64,000 nt of DNA. Source: Saturnia japonica (taxonomy: Eukaryota > Arthropoda > Insecta > Lepidoptera > Saturniidae). Every line of letters starts with the position of its first letter. Position 1 is the stretch's first letter. The translations under genes and the position numbers were made by a program. The notes beneath the pieces are model-generated. The model was given only the letters and a program-made list of their open reading frames with translations. It made no database searches and had not been told where the DNA came from. Of this stretch, positions 33,971-45,764 are shown in pieces. The DNA is taken from positions 10,934,501 to 10,998,500 of the forward strand of contig CM065321.1 in NCBI GenBank assembly GCA_033032175.1, written 5' to 3'.

Positions 33971-34039
33971 AGATTTTGACAACTGATTAGAGTAATATAT
34001 TTTTTTATAAGGAGTAGGTCGGAGCTCGTAAAGCCGCCG

Positions 34040-34450
34040 CCGGACATGAGTGTCTAGATTATTTTTTTTCTTTTAATTGTTCTTGTTCCACGGTCTTCGC
34101 ACCAATCGAAGAGCGGCGCGGTGGCGTGGACGCGTGCGCGGGAGCCAATCACAGCCCGGTAAGGCCGCCAACCACATATTACACTCGAATTGACAAAAAG
34201 AACGAGTTTTTGGCGGGATCTTGAAGATGTTGTGGTTTTTATTTATAATTCATTTACTTAGGTTTTGACCCTATATTATGTAATATTGGTGGCGTTTTGC
34301 GTGATATAGTTTGGTTTTTATGCATAAGTGAAGTGGATTGTAAATATTAACCAAGTGCATGCATTCTGGGATCCCACAAAATCTCCCTATATCGTTCTAA
34401 CAAGGCGGCCACCATCTTGTTGAACGCCATTTTGTATATAATGTATATTA
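34040..34450. promoter_or_regulatory. GC-rich island with promoter-like motifs
   Basis: Within AT-rich DNA this block carries ACCAATCGA (34102) and GCCAATCACAG (34143) as CCAAT boxes, TTTTGGCGGGAT (34209) resembling an E2F site, and GCGGCCACCATCTTG (34405) with ACGCCATTTTG (34425), both resembling YY1 sites in the reverse sense. Such a set is typical of TATA-less housekeeping promoters. No exon is attached that I can identify, and the 3' side (TGCGGCGCCAAAACAAGAAG near 34523) resembles a LINE end, so a repeat origin remains possible. Confidence 0.25.
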
Positions 34451-35514
34451 CTACGAAAGCTTGACAACTTTGACGCTGGAAAATTTTACTAAGACTTTAA
34501 AACATTGAAACTGGCAAGTGCTTTTGCGGCGCCAAAACAAGAAGAAGAAGACAAAAAGAACAAATAATGTTTCAGTGTTGTCACAATGTACTAACTAATT
34601 AATTTCTCTTACGGTGGCCACGTAACAATAAATAATAAACTAGACAAATTTATTGAACTTGGAAATACAGCAGAAATATTTCGTAAATATATATTGCTCA
34701 AATTTAAATATACCTACCTGTTTTCAAAGGTCACCTTTCCGTGTAAAATATTTAAGCTTTACATAAAATGAATATATTAAATCGTTTGTTACATTGAACC
34801 AAGCTCACATCCTATTAAAATATTACATGTAACTGGATATAATATAAACCATTTTTTTGGCCAAACTCCGAACCCTTGCATTTCTCACATGTCAACGTTA
34901 CATTCTATTTCAAACAACAAGACGGCTATTAGCTTCCGTTTCAAGTTTCACTCGGTAGCACTTTGTATCATATGGCTTTCATTAAATTCGTTTTAACAAA
35001 ATGAATATATTCCATACTTGATGTGAAAAAGTTCTACTAATTTAGCTTCTTACAATGTATTAATTACAGAAAATCAATATAGCATTTCATTCTTAAAATT
35101 AATAATTTTAAATGATTTTCTTTGGTATTTAGTCACACTTTTGATAAATACTCTACTTATAAATATTTTGTAACTTATAAAATACTTATACTATTTTCAC
35201 CTAAAATATATACATATGTAGAAATGAAAAATGGTTTTTATGAAATGTAGTAAAACGATTCTCAAAAAAGCCTACTTATATTGCATTTTTTTAAACATGC
35301 AAATAACATGTTAACCAGACAATTTTTAATAAAAAAAGAAATGATTTTGAGGAGTTCCCGGGTGTATATTTAAAGTCGAAAATCAAATGTAAATGAAATT
35401 CAAATTGGACCACCCATAATATAGCCACAAATATATTCTCTTTCTAATGGAAAAATAATCATCGAAATCGGTTTATAAGCAGAGGATATATGCCGGAATA
35501 ACCATATATGACAT
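34451..35514. other. AT-rich sequence, nothing recognised
   Basis: A GAAGAAGAAG-type purine run lies near 34540. Otherwise no feature. Confidence 0.35.
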
Positions 35515-35765
35515 ACCATCACGCCTGTATCCCCGAAGGGTTAGGCAGAGGTGTAATAAAGTACACCCATAGTTCGCGCGCTATGTTTTTAGGTCCCATG
35601 TAATAGGGGGCAAGCCTTTTGCCATTAATCAGGTACAAAGCCAAACTCCGAGCTGCTTCTGAGAATTTCATAGAATAACCCAATATCACTTTGCCCGACT
35701 TGGGAATCGAACCCAGAACCTTGAGCATAGCAGTCGCGCTTACAATAACAAGGCTAATGAGACCT
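35515..35765 (-). repeat. tRNA-derived SINE
   Basis: On minus, GGTTCGATTCCCAAGTCGGG contains a perfect B box (GGTTCGATTCC), preceded by a degenerate A-box region (ATTGTAAGCGCGACTGC). The body has CCTATTACATGGGACC-like text (here CCCCCTATTACATGGGACCT) and ends with CTTCGGGGATACAGGCGTGA. It is one of the best known lepidopteran SINE types. The minus-strand frame 35519-35728 is a translation of this repeat, not a gene. Confidence 0.75.
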
Positions 35766-36864
35766 ACTTTTTTAAAATTCGGTTAAGAGGATGGTGATGG
35801 ATGAGTAATGAAGTAATGAACAACCTTCAATCGAACCTACTTTCAAATACACAGCTAAGTTTCAAATCCGTCGCCAAGTCCCTAGCGGTGTATTTGGACA
35901 ATTGCACTTTAAAGCTAGTGTCTTTCAGCCTTAGAGGATTATATTTTCGACATTATTGTCACTGATCTTCAGACGTGCTTGTTTAAACTGTACACAATAA
36001 AAACACTGATATGAATTTCATCACTAAATCAGTCGATGCACATAGTTCAATGTTATTAGTTTCACTTTGATATTAGTTCGGTTGTTATTTTTTATTAGTT
36101 TAATGCTTTAAATAGTGTCCTACGTTCACATGTTAACAAATTTACTGCATCATCGTATTTTGAAGTTTGGATGAATATTCAGTACTAATCTTCCTATTAT
36201 TTTTAATCGTCTAATTCCGTTTTGAAATATACTATAGACTAATATTGTTATTTTTTTCTTTAGCGTTCAATTGGATGTATGTTGGTTTACCAACGTAAGG
36301 AAGTATAAGTATATTTGCTGCAATATTTAATTTCTTCATTTGATCCAGAATTCAAATTTACAGCTGTTGTCTACATAGAACACTTAACTCTTATAATATT
36401 ATTATTACGCTTAAGATATGTGATAACTGATAAGAATCCAAAGATTACGTAAGTAATTAAGCCAATCTCAAAAGTAGTCAGTTAAATACCACGTAGCAAT
36501 AAACATTGAGATGGGAGGTGGATCGTAAAATAAAATTGCTCACGCAAGTAGCTCCATTTATTTAATGGGATTCTTTCCTTAAATGTCGGCTGAATACTGA
36601 GATTCCCGAGACTACCACCTCGGATCGGACAAGTAAAAGAAAATGTTTTTATGGGTGCAATAAGTTGCCTATAAACGTTTTTAACCCTTTACTGTCTTGG
36701 AGTATTGTTTTACCGCATTCGAATTTTTGGTGGAATAAATGAAATAGAAGATCCTAAAAAATAAGGTTATGATATTAATTTGTAATTTATTTAATAGGTT
36801 ATAATATCCGACATTAATAATGAAAAATATACAATCCTAGGTCCTAGGGATCTACAATCCAACG
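35766..36864. other. AT-rich sequence, nothing recognised
   Basis: No motif-bearing frame or known repeat. Confidence 0.35.
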
Positions 36865-37085
36865 CCAGTTTTTTTTGTCATGCCGGTATCCTCAAATGTC
36901 TCTTCAAATGTTTAAAGGACCTCCATGTGGTAGGAAGGAAAGAACATACTGGCTGGGAGACCGTTCCAAAACTTCACAGTACGGCGAAGATATGACAAAG
37001 CGAATTTCTTTGTTCATGTCGTAATGGAAGTTGCAGTAAAGCTGAGGCTTCGGATCCCAGCGCGTGTGGTTCTGTTATGAACTTA
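36865..37085 (-). pseudogene. LINE ORF2 C-terminal relic
   Basis: On minus: FALSYLRRTVKFWNGLPASM, then FFPSYHMEVL, then a frameshifted FEETFEDTG stretch. The W-N-x-LPAS motif ties it to 30560-30690 and 53985-54110. No catalytic domain. Confidence 0.6.
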
Positions 37086-37737
37086 GTATTAGAAACAAAT
37101 TATTGTCTTGAACAAAGAGAACATATTGTAATTAATATAGAGAAGAAACTCTGGCCTGAAATATTTTTTACCGATAATTAAAATAATAAAGAGCTATTTG
37201 AAATGAACTGAAAATGAAATATTTGATATTAATTAATTTTATTTGTAATTTGTTACAGGTAATAAATAACGACTATTTGCAGTACAAACAAGTAAAATAA
37301 AATTTCCGAGAGAATAGTAATATATGCTATATATATTAATAGTGAAAAAGTGTTGGACAGTATTCGTTTAGTGCACTTTCGTTTCGAACGACAAAGTGCA
37401 TTTGTGATGTTGTCAATTTCGGTTACAAAAAACGGCGTCGCCGAAATATTGGGTCGATATGAGGACGGGCCATAAAAGTAAGGTGCTCTGCTCTACTAAC
37501 AAGATGCTACTGACAATATATACGGCGCTTCTTCTCTGGAGGATTGACTATGTCGTCGAGAGCACGAAAGGTAATCTATGTATTCTATATAGCAAATAGG
37601 TCACGCATGTAACTCTTTTACTGGCAAGTTTCACGTTCACTCTAGTATGGCAAATGAAAAACGTTAAACTTTTGTTTAGCGCTATCGGGTGAATTTTTCA
37701 TTTCGATTCAAAAATCAAAAAATCATTATTCAATTTA
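37086..37737. other. AT-rich sequence, nothing recognised
   Basis: No feature seen. Confidence 0.3.
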
Positions 37738-37990
37738 CAAACATTACTGCCGTTTCGGAAAATATCCCAGATATCGAGAAGAACCGGTAAAAAACTAGAT
37801 AGATTTTTTTTTGTCAACTATGCAAAAGTGTTAATTTAAAATAATAATAATAATTTAGTGGATGCACAGAGAGGGAGTCACTTCCAGGCCTCACTATCAT
37901 TCACATAATGATCCACCCTATAAAAAGTTATAATAACCTTTGACAGTAAAACACGATTCACGTGGTCCTTGACCTTAACTAATGGAATAT
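37738..37990 (+). repeat. Dispersed repeat, uninterrupted copy
   Basis: Blocks GAAGAACCGGTAAAAAACTA and ACAGAGAGGGAGTCACTTCC match the two outer blocks at 21712-22235 without the inverted-repeat element between them. Confidence 0.6.
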
Positions 37991-38285
37991 ACTGCATAAA
38001 GTGATGAATTTAGAAATTTTGTATGTACATAATTGTTGTTTTTAAACTTATCATTAAATAGGTACATTAATTAAAGTTCCGAAAAAACAAAAGGTTTTTT
38101 ATTTATTTAAATTTACATCCCATATTTTTGTAAACAGACAAAATTAAAAATAAATTATACGTACATGGTTACTTAAGAAAAGTTCTTTTTACCTAATTTC
38201 ACCAGTCTAATTTTATAAACCAAATTTATTTAAGTAACTATATTACTGAATATCTGTGTGAACTCTTAAAAAGCCTTCTGTATAC
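37991..38285. other. AT-rich spacer
   Basis: Nothing recognised. Confidence 0.3.
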
Positions 38286-39171
38286 AGAGTGTCCCAGAAC
38301 TCAACGTCAAGCCGAAACGGGGTGACAGGATTGATTGTAACTATCATGAGAAAAATCAGAAAAAAATTCTATCCTATGTAGTTTGGAAATTATGGGCATT
38401 TAAGAAAACCCCAGAAATTTGGTCAAACTGTAACCATTTTTCAGTTATTGTGATTAATTTTTATTATTTTTGTTCATTTAAACTTTGGAACCGTAACCCT
38501 AAATAATATTTCTAGAACCACAGTCAAAAATAATGACACACTGCCCCAAGTTTTCAAGAATTAAGACTATTTGTTGTGTCTTGGCAAACATGTCCTCTAT
38601 CCATCTCTCTCATCATTTTGCCGTAAAATTAAGAACCTACCCAGAGCTTGTGCGAATAAAAAACATTTAAACTGAGTAAAATGGGTTAGCAAAAATCGGG
38701 TTACTCGAGGTTTTTATTTTTTTACTAGTTTTTTTTAGTATGAAACTAACAAGTATTGTACCATTTTACAATCCTGATTAAATGCGCGAACTTTTAATGG
38801 GACTTGCCAAGGCAGTTTAGTACATTTTTTTAAAGAAGGGCCTTTCAATGTCAACAAATTTTGAAAATTTTAAATTCATAGTTTAACAAATAGTCTTAAT
38901 TCTAGAAAACTTGGGGTAGTTGTGTCATTATTTTTGACTGAGGTTCTAGAAATATTATTTAGGGTTACATTCCAAAGTTTAAATGAACAAAAAAAATTAA
39001 AATTAATCACAATAACCGAAAAACAGTTTGACCAAATTTTTAGGTTTTTCTTAAATGCCTATAATTTCCAAACTGCATGGGATAGATTTTTTTTTTTTGA
39101 TTTTTCTCATGATAGTTATAATCAATCCTGTCACCCCGTTTTAGCTTGACGTTGAGTTCTGGGACATCCTA
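38286..39171. mobile_element. Long-inverted-repeat (foldback) DNA element
   Basis: The arms at 38286-38577 and 38884-39171 are inverted copies of each other over about 290 bp. Examples: TGTCCCAGAACTCAACGTCA left against TGACGTTGAGTTCTGGGACA right, and GAATTAAGACTATTTGTT left against AACAAATAGTCTTAATTC right. The spacer of about 306 bp holds no gene. The ends GAGTGTCCC / GGGACATCC lie in TATA-rich flanks, so a TA target duplication (Tc1/mariner-like) is possible but not proven. The element is non-autonomous. The plus-strand frame 38922-39149 lies in the right arm and is not a gene. Confidence 0.85.
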
Positions 39172-39489
39172 TATATTATATGTATATGTACCTTATTAGC
39201 TGTAAGATCATCTTGTATTACTAATAAAATAAAATAAAGTATGTACCAGTATAAAAAAATTACGTGTTTTACATTATTAAAATATATTAAATTAGTTTAT
39301 CAGTAATTTAAAATAAATAGGTACCTCTATGGAATTTAAATGTTTGTTTTTTATTTAAAGTGTTATACTTAACAGAGTACATGAAAAAATCTAGTTTGAA
39401 CTCAAATACTTTGCGGGGGCACAACAAACACGACGATTATGTTAGACTGGATAGCGACCACCACACACCAGGTATAACATCATCATATT
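39172..39489. other. AT-rich spacer
   Basis: Nothing recognised. Confidence 0.3.
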
Positions 39490-39735
39490 GGAACGCTTAG
39501 GCGTATTGAGTTCCGGGATCAACCGGTGTAAATCCAATAATAAACGGGTACATCCAGTAATAAGTGGGGTACATCCAGTAATAAGCGGGGTACCTTCAGT
39601 AATAATCGGGGTGGTAGGGATCTGTATCCGACTGGGTCGCGACCATCATGAACATGGTCATAAACCCGTCAAAGTAACACTTTTTTTGTTTGTCGCGTTT
39701 CGGGATCAGCCTGTATAGCCAGTTGCCGAGAGGCT
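39490..39735 (+). repeat. Minisatellite: 22 bp repeats plus a 108 bp-type unit
   Basis: Four consecutive units of about 21-22 bp are variants of CATCCAGTAATAAGTGGGGTA (39530-39610). They run into GGGGTGGTAGGGATC, GTCGCGACCATCATG and TTGTCGCGTTTCGGGATCAG, a diverged unit of the 108 bp family, then CCAGTTGCCGAGAGG, also found near 53646. Confidence 0.65.
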
Positions 39736-41287
39736 TGCAGTTCGACTTGACAGCGACTACCGTCAATGGATTGTTAATCTCTGGAAGGTCACCGTTGTTT
39801 CCGGATTCTAATGTCCTTACCACCATGTACAGTGCTGTCATACCGCTATGCAACGATAAAAAAAACTTCAATATATTTTTACTCTACTTGTTCTAAAAAT
39901 AGTATCACTATAGGAAACTTATAATATTGTTTATTTTCTGGCTACATCTTTGATCATATTTAACATCCACGAATAAATAAAAATTGGTAGACATGTCAAA
40001 CTATTTTTTACGATCAAAGAAATTTCCCTAACTTTTTTACTTAAACAATGTTACGTTTATAACTTACGAAGAACTTGCGAGTGCTGTACCAATCGCCATT
40101 TGTACATTATCTACCACAATAATGAGACCGTCTGGCGTCTTTTGTTTTTCCTTTATATTGGATATCTTTACCTAAACAATGTTCAAGATAAGAAAACGTT
40201 TGATTCTATTATGATGCTTTTCTATTCGATTTACTTTGGATGCTGCGCTATAAAAGAAATGTTGTAGGTATATCAGTTCTTTTAGTGTCAGACATAAACA
40301 GTGTAATATAAAGTAAATTTTCAAATTAAGTCGATATCTAGGAGAAATATATAGGTAAAATACATTTTAAATAGTTTAAAGTCACAACTGTCTATTTTGA
40401 AACTGAACGATTGCTATAAGCCTTAAAGAATATTTAGCCTTATATAATAATAATAATATTGTAAACTTAATCGATTCATGAATAACTCATAGTTCGTAAA
40501 AATAAATTAATTAAACATTAGTAAGTTAAATGAATATTTTTTTTTAATATAAATTCCGTTTGCGATATGATGGCTACTTGCGCCAGAATTTTTTATTAAA
40601 ATTTATTAAATTTTATTAAAATGAGGTGCAGTAATTTTAGAAAGTTTTAGTAAAAAATATACTATTTGTTAATCGTAATATGTAATTATACAATTAAATC
40701 ACACATACAAGTTTCTCTGCAATATAGAACATATTCTTTATAGCTATTGATAAAAGTTAATACAAATACAATATATCTTTGTGTTAATATTGCAATACTC
40801 ATGTTAGGTACCTTCTCAAACTTTTAAAATTTAATATGGTATATCAAAACTGTTTTAAAATTACGTATTTAATAATTTCTACACATTTAGGTACAACCAG
40901 TGTCTAAACTGGGATAGTAAATGGGAATTTTATTCATGACAATGGTGGCGACAGATTTCTTTCTGTACCTGCAGTGGACAGATTCAATTTATCACTTCGG
41001 CTTAACTTCAGTACGGCCAATGAAAGGTTTAGTGTCGCCCTGCTTTTAACTGAATGGCTTTTCAATGTAAGAAGGTAATTCAATAAACCATTTACATACT
41101 TTATATTATAAGCCAAATGGAAATATTAATTCTATAATCATAATATAGATTTAGTATACTCATTTATCAAAATTTATTGGTGCATATAATAATTCCAAAT
41201 AGCAAAACAATACCAAATACAGAGCGCGTACTGCTAAACAGTTTTTTATACAAATTCTCAATGGTATCACTAATTATTTACTATATA
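39736..41287. other. AT-rich sequence, nothing recognised
   Basis: Near 40585 AAATTTTATTAAA-type text repeats three times. No gene seen. Confidence 0.35.
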
Positions 41288-41575
41288 AGAAAGATCAAGG
41301 TAACTCAAAGGGCAATGTAGAGAGCTATGCTTTGAGTTACACTGCGTGATCGTTTCAGAAATCAGCAGATCCACACAAGAACCAAGGTGACCTTAAGAAT
41401 TTAATAAAATCGATAATTGAATAAAATTACAGTCTTTAGAATGGCTAAACTGAAATGATAGTGTTGCTTAAACGTATATGCGAGCAACGCTGAACCAGTC
41501 GTGCTGGTGGTGTTTTGGAGAAACAAATGCCCTTAAATGGACGTGTTTCGGTTGAAATTATGATGATGAGTGGTT
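41288..41575 (+). pseudogene. RTE-type LINE C-terminal relic
   Basis: The translation gives RKIKVTQRAM, a stop, RAML, a stop and VTLRDRFRNQQIHTRTKVT, matching the C-terminal block at 5060-5497. The remainder is scrambled and ends in CGGTTGAAATTATGATGATG, a decayed RTE end with its ATG-type tail. Confidence 0.7.
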
Positions 41576-42072
41576 TGGACGAATAAAATAAATATATTAT
41601 TGCAACTTGGAAAATATCTGTTTTTATACAAACATTTTCTTCCTTTTCATCTTCTAAATGGCTATCATAGTTTTTTTGTTTATCTTCAGTAGTTATCTTC
41701 ATTGCCGATAAGAGAAAGTATACTTAGCAGCTAAAGAATAGAAACAATGTTTTACATCTGTTCAGGTGTTGTTTGCTGTTTGCCTTCCGTTTTTAATTAT
41801 ATCCATTTTTCGAAGTCACTTAATTCCTTCATAACTCTTACCAGTAAACTGAAATAGGTTATAAACTTGTGAGCAAACATTTTCCGCTTTATTGAAGCGC
41901 TGACTAAAATGTTGCAGTATCACATTACGGCGCGGTCGTAAAAATAATGCTAAAGCCCGAGAAACCTTGAACTCTCACAGAAAACAATAAACACGCCCCT
42001 TTATTGCCTAAGGTGGGACAACAGACGGTTGTAAACTCACTCTGGCAGTGGATACAAATCTGAATTGTGACG
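41576..42072. other. AT-rich sequence, nothing recognised
   Basis: No feature seen. Confidence 0.3.
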
Positions 42073-42306
42073 TTACATAAAACATTCATGTTCCGCAAGA
42101 GCTACTAGCCATACCGCGTGAGGTACCCCCTTGGGGCCGACAAAACGTAACGAACCAAGCTCCCATCCTTTTATGTAGCAGATACATTTTTCTGCGTGTC
42201 GGGGAAGGCCATTGTCTTCGAATAGATTATTTATGTTGTCACACCCAACCATCTCTGAATCGGAAAGGTGCGCTGATTGTATAACGCTAACTTCGAACAA
42301 AAACAT
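42073..42306 (-). other. Hypothetical 77-codon open frame
   Basis: It opens at an ATG and reads MFLFEVSVIQSAHLSDSE through KGWELGSLRFVGPKGVPHAV to a stop at 42073. The GC content is higher than in the surroundings, the composition is protein-like, and it has four cysteines. No domain, signal peptide or splice context recognised, and no other copy seen here. It is long enough to notice but short enough to be chance or a piece of an unrecognised repeat. Confidence 0.12.
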
Positions 42307-44879
42307 AATTAATATAACGAATTTTACTTATTTTTAATACTGTCAACGGCAATAAACTTTCTCTTATAAGTTTTTTATTATTATATTTTATTCATACACT
42401 TTATTCTTGTATTTTAAAGTGATTATCCATCTATGACTTTTGAATCATTTATACGCGCTTTTCGCGTAATTTTGATATTCAGTTATTTTTATATAATTTA
42501 TTCAAATAAAAATTTGCACTCAATTAGCTCATAGTTGCAGCTGCTGGAATACATCCCTACGTACTTGGCAATAGATATTAAGTGTACTTACTAAATAGCT
42601 TTCATCAAATTTTTTTCTTTAACCTAAAAATTAAGTTTGTTAGATAATCTTCTCCTTGACCCTATCATTCAGTCAATATATTGAGTCAATTATGTCAAAA
42701 TTATAGGTATTAATATACAAAAATCTAGGTAGGTACATCTTAAAATACTTTTGAACTTAAATAATAATCTTAGATAAAAAAATAGTTAAACCTGAGCAAG
42801 AAGGAGACTACAAACTAAATTTGTTATTCTAAATTGCACTCATATAAAATACAAAATTTCTGTAACGTAAACATTTAAGCATGAAATCAATTTTGTATTC
42901 ACTGAGAGCGATAAAGAAATCAAAGATACCTTATTTGCTTACCGTAGGCAAAAGAGCCGGTCTGCGGCCAAAGCTTTTCACTAATTTTGAATTTAAATGC
43001 ATGAGATCGAATAAGTTCACGCAGTGAGCGGATCCCGCACGGAGTTTTCCGATTGCCAATGCTTATGTATTTAAGAGGGAAATGGGAGGTGTACTTCACG
43101 TATACAAAAGAATGTTATCGAATCCTTTGAGTAGATTTACGTTCGTGAGTAAATGGCCTATCCTCTGTGCAAAGCTCTATTGAGTACAGACGTGATTAAA
43201 ATATATAATATACTGTACAACATTATACAACTACAAGTTAGTCTTCTGTTTGTATAACAACACTATATAGGATTATAGGTATCCATTTTTAATTACTCTG
43301 ATATACATCAATTTTCAATACAACCAAATTTCCGTGAAAACCAATTTATCGATAAAATTAATCATGTATATTTCAGCATGGACCTCAGCAAGTTTGTGCG
43401 GCGTATCAATTTTATTTAAAAATGAATTATACTGACAATTGAGCAACAATTATTTTAGCTTACATTTTACACTCAATTTACTACACTCATCTGGTATTGA
43501 TTTTTTAAGAAAGTTTTCTTTTCATCTTTTAGTAATTTTGAAAGAGATTGCATTCCTTGGTGATTTTTTAAGTTTTCTTCTTCCATCGCCTGTTATTATT
43601 TAAAACAAATTGTTAAGAAAGATTTCCTGTGCAAGTCCGTCCTCGTTCCCATTGGTAAGCAGACGGGTACCGAGAGATCTGCCAAAATGGATGACTTTGC
43701 CCGGGGTGAATGACGTAGAGGTTCCCTGACATTGCGCCCCACATACATTTTTAAGTTAAAACGTTAAACTCAATGATGCACCACGTCAGTAAAAAATGTA
43801 TGCGGATTTTTGTTATAAATTTTATTGTTTTAAAACTAGACGTGTGTCGGATGGAATTCCCCATTGGCAATACCTCAGAAATTATCCTATTTTTAGTTAG
43901 TTAGTTATCTAGTAAAACTCACATGTGGGATGAAATATCTAAAATCCTTTCTAAGTTCCTACTTTTTATACAGGGAAATCCCGTAAAAAATTGCATTCGT
44001 CTTGAAGTTTTGTTGAAGCAGATGGCAGTGTTAGATAGACTTAATTTCAAATTGATATTTATGTTGACATCAATAGTGATGTTATACGTACATTATAATC
44101 CAACAATGATCCCAAATGATCCCAGTGTCTTAAACATGAACTTTAGTTCATCATATGTCGTCTTCGTCATTATCGAAAATACTACGATATATTTCCAACT
44201 GGACATTTGTTTGTAATGTGAAAATTAATTTCACAGTTGATGTGAACAGAACAGATGTCTACAAAAGGCCTAAGTTGTTATCACCTTTATATATATGCGA
44301 GCTGTTGGTGACATGAAGTGCTATTATATGGTGCCTCTATAGAGGGGCGCTAAAAGAGCTCCTTCTAATTGTTTGCACATTTCACGACTCCCCACGGGTC
44401 GCACGCGCTCGAGGCACCGCGCGAGTTTTGCTAGTGAGGGGGGATGTCGATATAACTGCACTTTGTCTATCTTAATTGGTGTTTGATGGGCTTTGAGGAA
44501 AATATAAAATTGTTGTAATGGTCGTTTCTCAAAATCATAATTCACTGTTGTTGATTTTTATTACAGCTTTTGTACAGAGAAAAAGATTTAAGGCGGTTTA
44601 GGAAAATATTTATTGCTAATAAAAGTTAATAATATAAATATTTGTTTACAGCTTCTTTCTCTTCTATTTTCCTTTATGTTTTAGTTGCGTATTCTTCACT
44701 AATCATTAGTGAATCATATATATCATATATCATTAATGTTTTAAGTAATAGCTGACAAGATAAAGGTTTTTAGAAAAGCCTTCTCTGTGATTCGTACCTA
44801 TCTAAGAAATCTGAAAATAAATATTTTCTCACCCACAATGAACTACTATATTTTGACAAATAAAATATTTGAATAAATG
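42307..44879. other. AT-rich sequence with two GC-richer patches
   Basis: 43630-43745 (CCGTCCTCGTTCCCATTGGT, GATGACTTTGCCCGGGGTGA) and 44320-44460 (CTCCCCACGGGTCGCACGCG, TCGAGGCACCGCGCGAG) look repeat-derived, but I cannot name the family. The 97-codon frame 43923-44216 (+) has no recognisable content. Confidence 0.3.
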
Positions 44880-44945
44880 AATCCAGGTCGATCGATGGGG
44901 TGTCTAAGCGCACTACCACTAGGCCATTATTGCAAGTTATACATT
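44880..44945 (-). repeat. tRNA-like SINE fragment
   Basis: On minus, GGCCTAGTGGTAGTGCGCTT resembles an A box and CTGGATTCAT a degraded B box. It is too short and too damaged for a functional tRNA. Confidence 0.35.
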
Positions 44946-45064
44946 ATTGTTTTAAAGCTGAAAAAAAGGATTTTTTATAATCATAATTTTATTTATGGAC
45001 TTTTATCGCCAAAGATAATCTAGTCGTATCATAACTTATGTACTTACCAACAAGAACTATAAAA

Positions 45065-45764
45065 TCTATAGTATAATATAATAACGTGGAAAAGTTTTTT
45101 GTTTGTTTGTTTGTTTGATTAAACACGTTGATCTCTGGAACTACCAGTCGGATTCGAAAAAATATTTTTTATATAATAGCCACACTCACGAGGAATAGTA
45201 TAGGCTATATAATATTAGGCTAAAACTCACAGCTAGCCTTAAATGTTGATTTTTGTTACGTAAGTTGGAAGTCGAAACCCTCGCGAACTGTTTCATCCAC
45301 ATGCGCTGGCTTAATAGTTAATGATACGTCAATACAATGCTCTACAAAAATATTGGCCATTAGTATATATAAAAAAGTCAGTGATAGCATATATCTATCT
45401 CTTATACGTGAGCCATAATAAAGAATTTTGCAATTTTTTTTTGTAGAAGATTAAAAATTATTTTATGAGCATTATTTTTAAGCATGGCATATTAATCCTT
45501 ACGAACAAAAGTTACTTCATCATAAAGACAATTTATAATGAAGATAAACTTTGTCTTTTACAGCATGTTATTTAGACGCATAGTTTGAGAGATAATACAA
45601 AAAAAAAATAATTCAACACTCGGCTCTGGTCTATATCTATAGCAGTTAGCGGCGGTGACCATCTGGGGGCTCAATAAAAATATTGTCTAAATTCAAGTAT
45701 TAGAAATCATCAATCAATGATTTCTTCTAAAGTATATGCGGGTGAAACCGCGGGGCACCGCTAG
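45065..45764 (+). mobile_element. Helitron-like element, 3' module only (700 bp)
   Basis: TCTATAGTATAATATAATAA follows A at 45064, and the end GCGGGGCACCGCTAG precedes T at 45765. The body has CTACCAGTCGGATTCGAAAA, AATAGTATAGGCTATATAAT and TTAATCCTTACGAACAAAAG, collinear with 15219-15869 and 62077-62719. No coding sequence. It shows that the 3' module also occurs alone as a complete unit. Confidence 0.7.

Noticed and set aside
35519..35728. 69-codon minus-strand frame
   Set aside because: It is the translation of a tRNA-derived SINE with a clear B box.
38922..39149. 75-codon plus-strand frame
   Set aside because: It lies in the right arm of the long inverted repeat and has no protein-like features.
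39490..39735. CRISPR-like direct repeats
   Set aside because: Units are adjacent without spacers and the genome is eukaryotic; this is a minisatellite.
43923..44216. 97-codon plus-strand frame
   Set aside because: No motif and no splice or promoter context. Considered chance.
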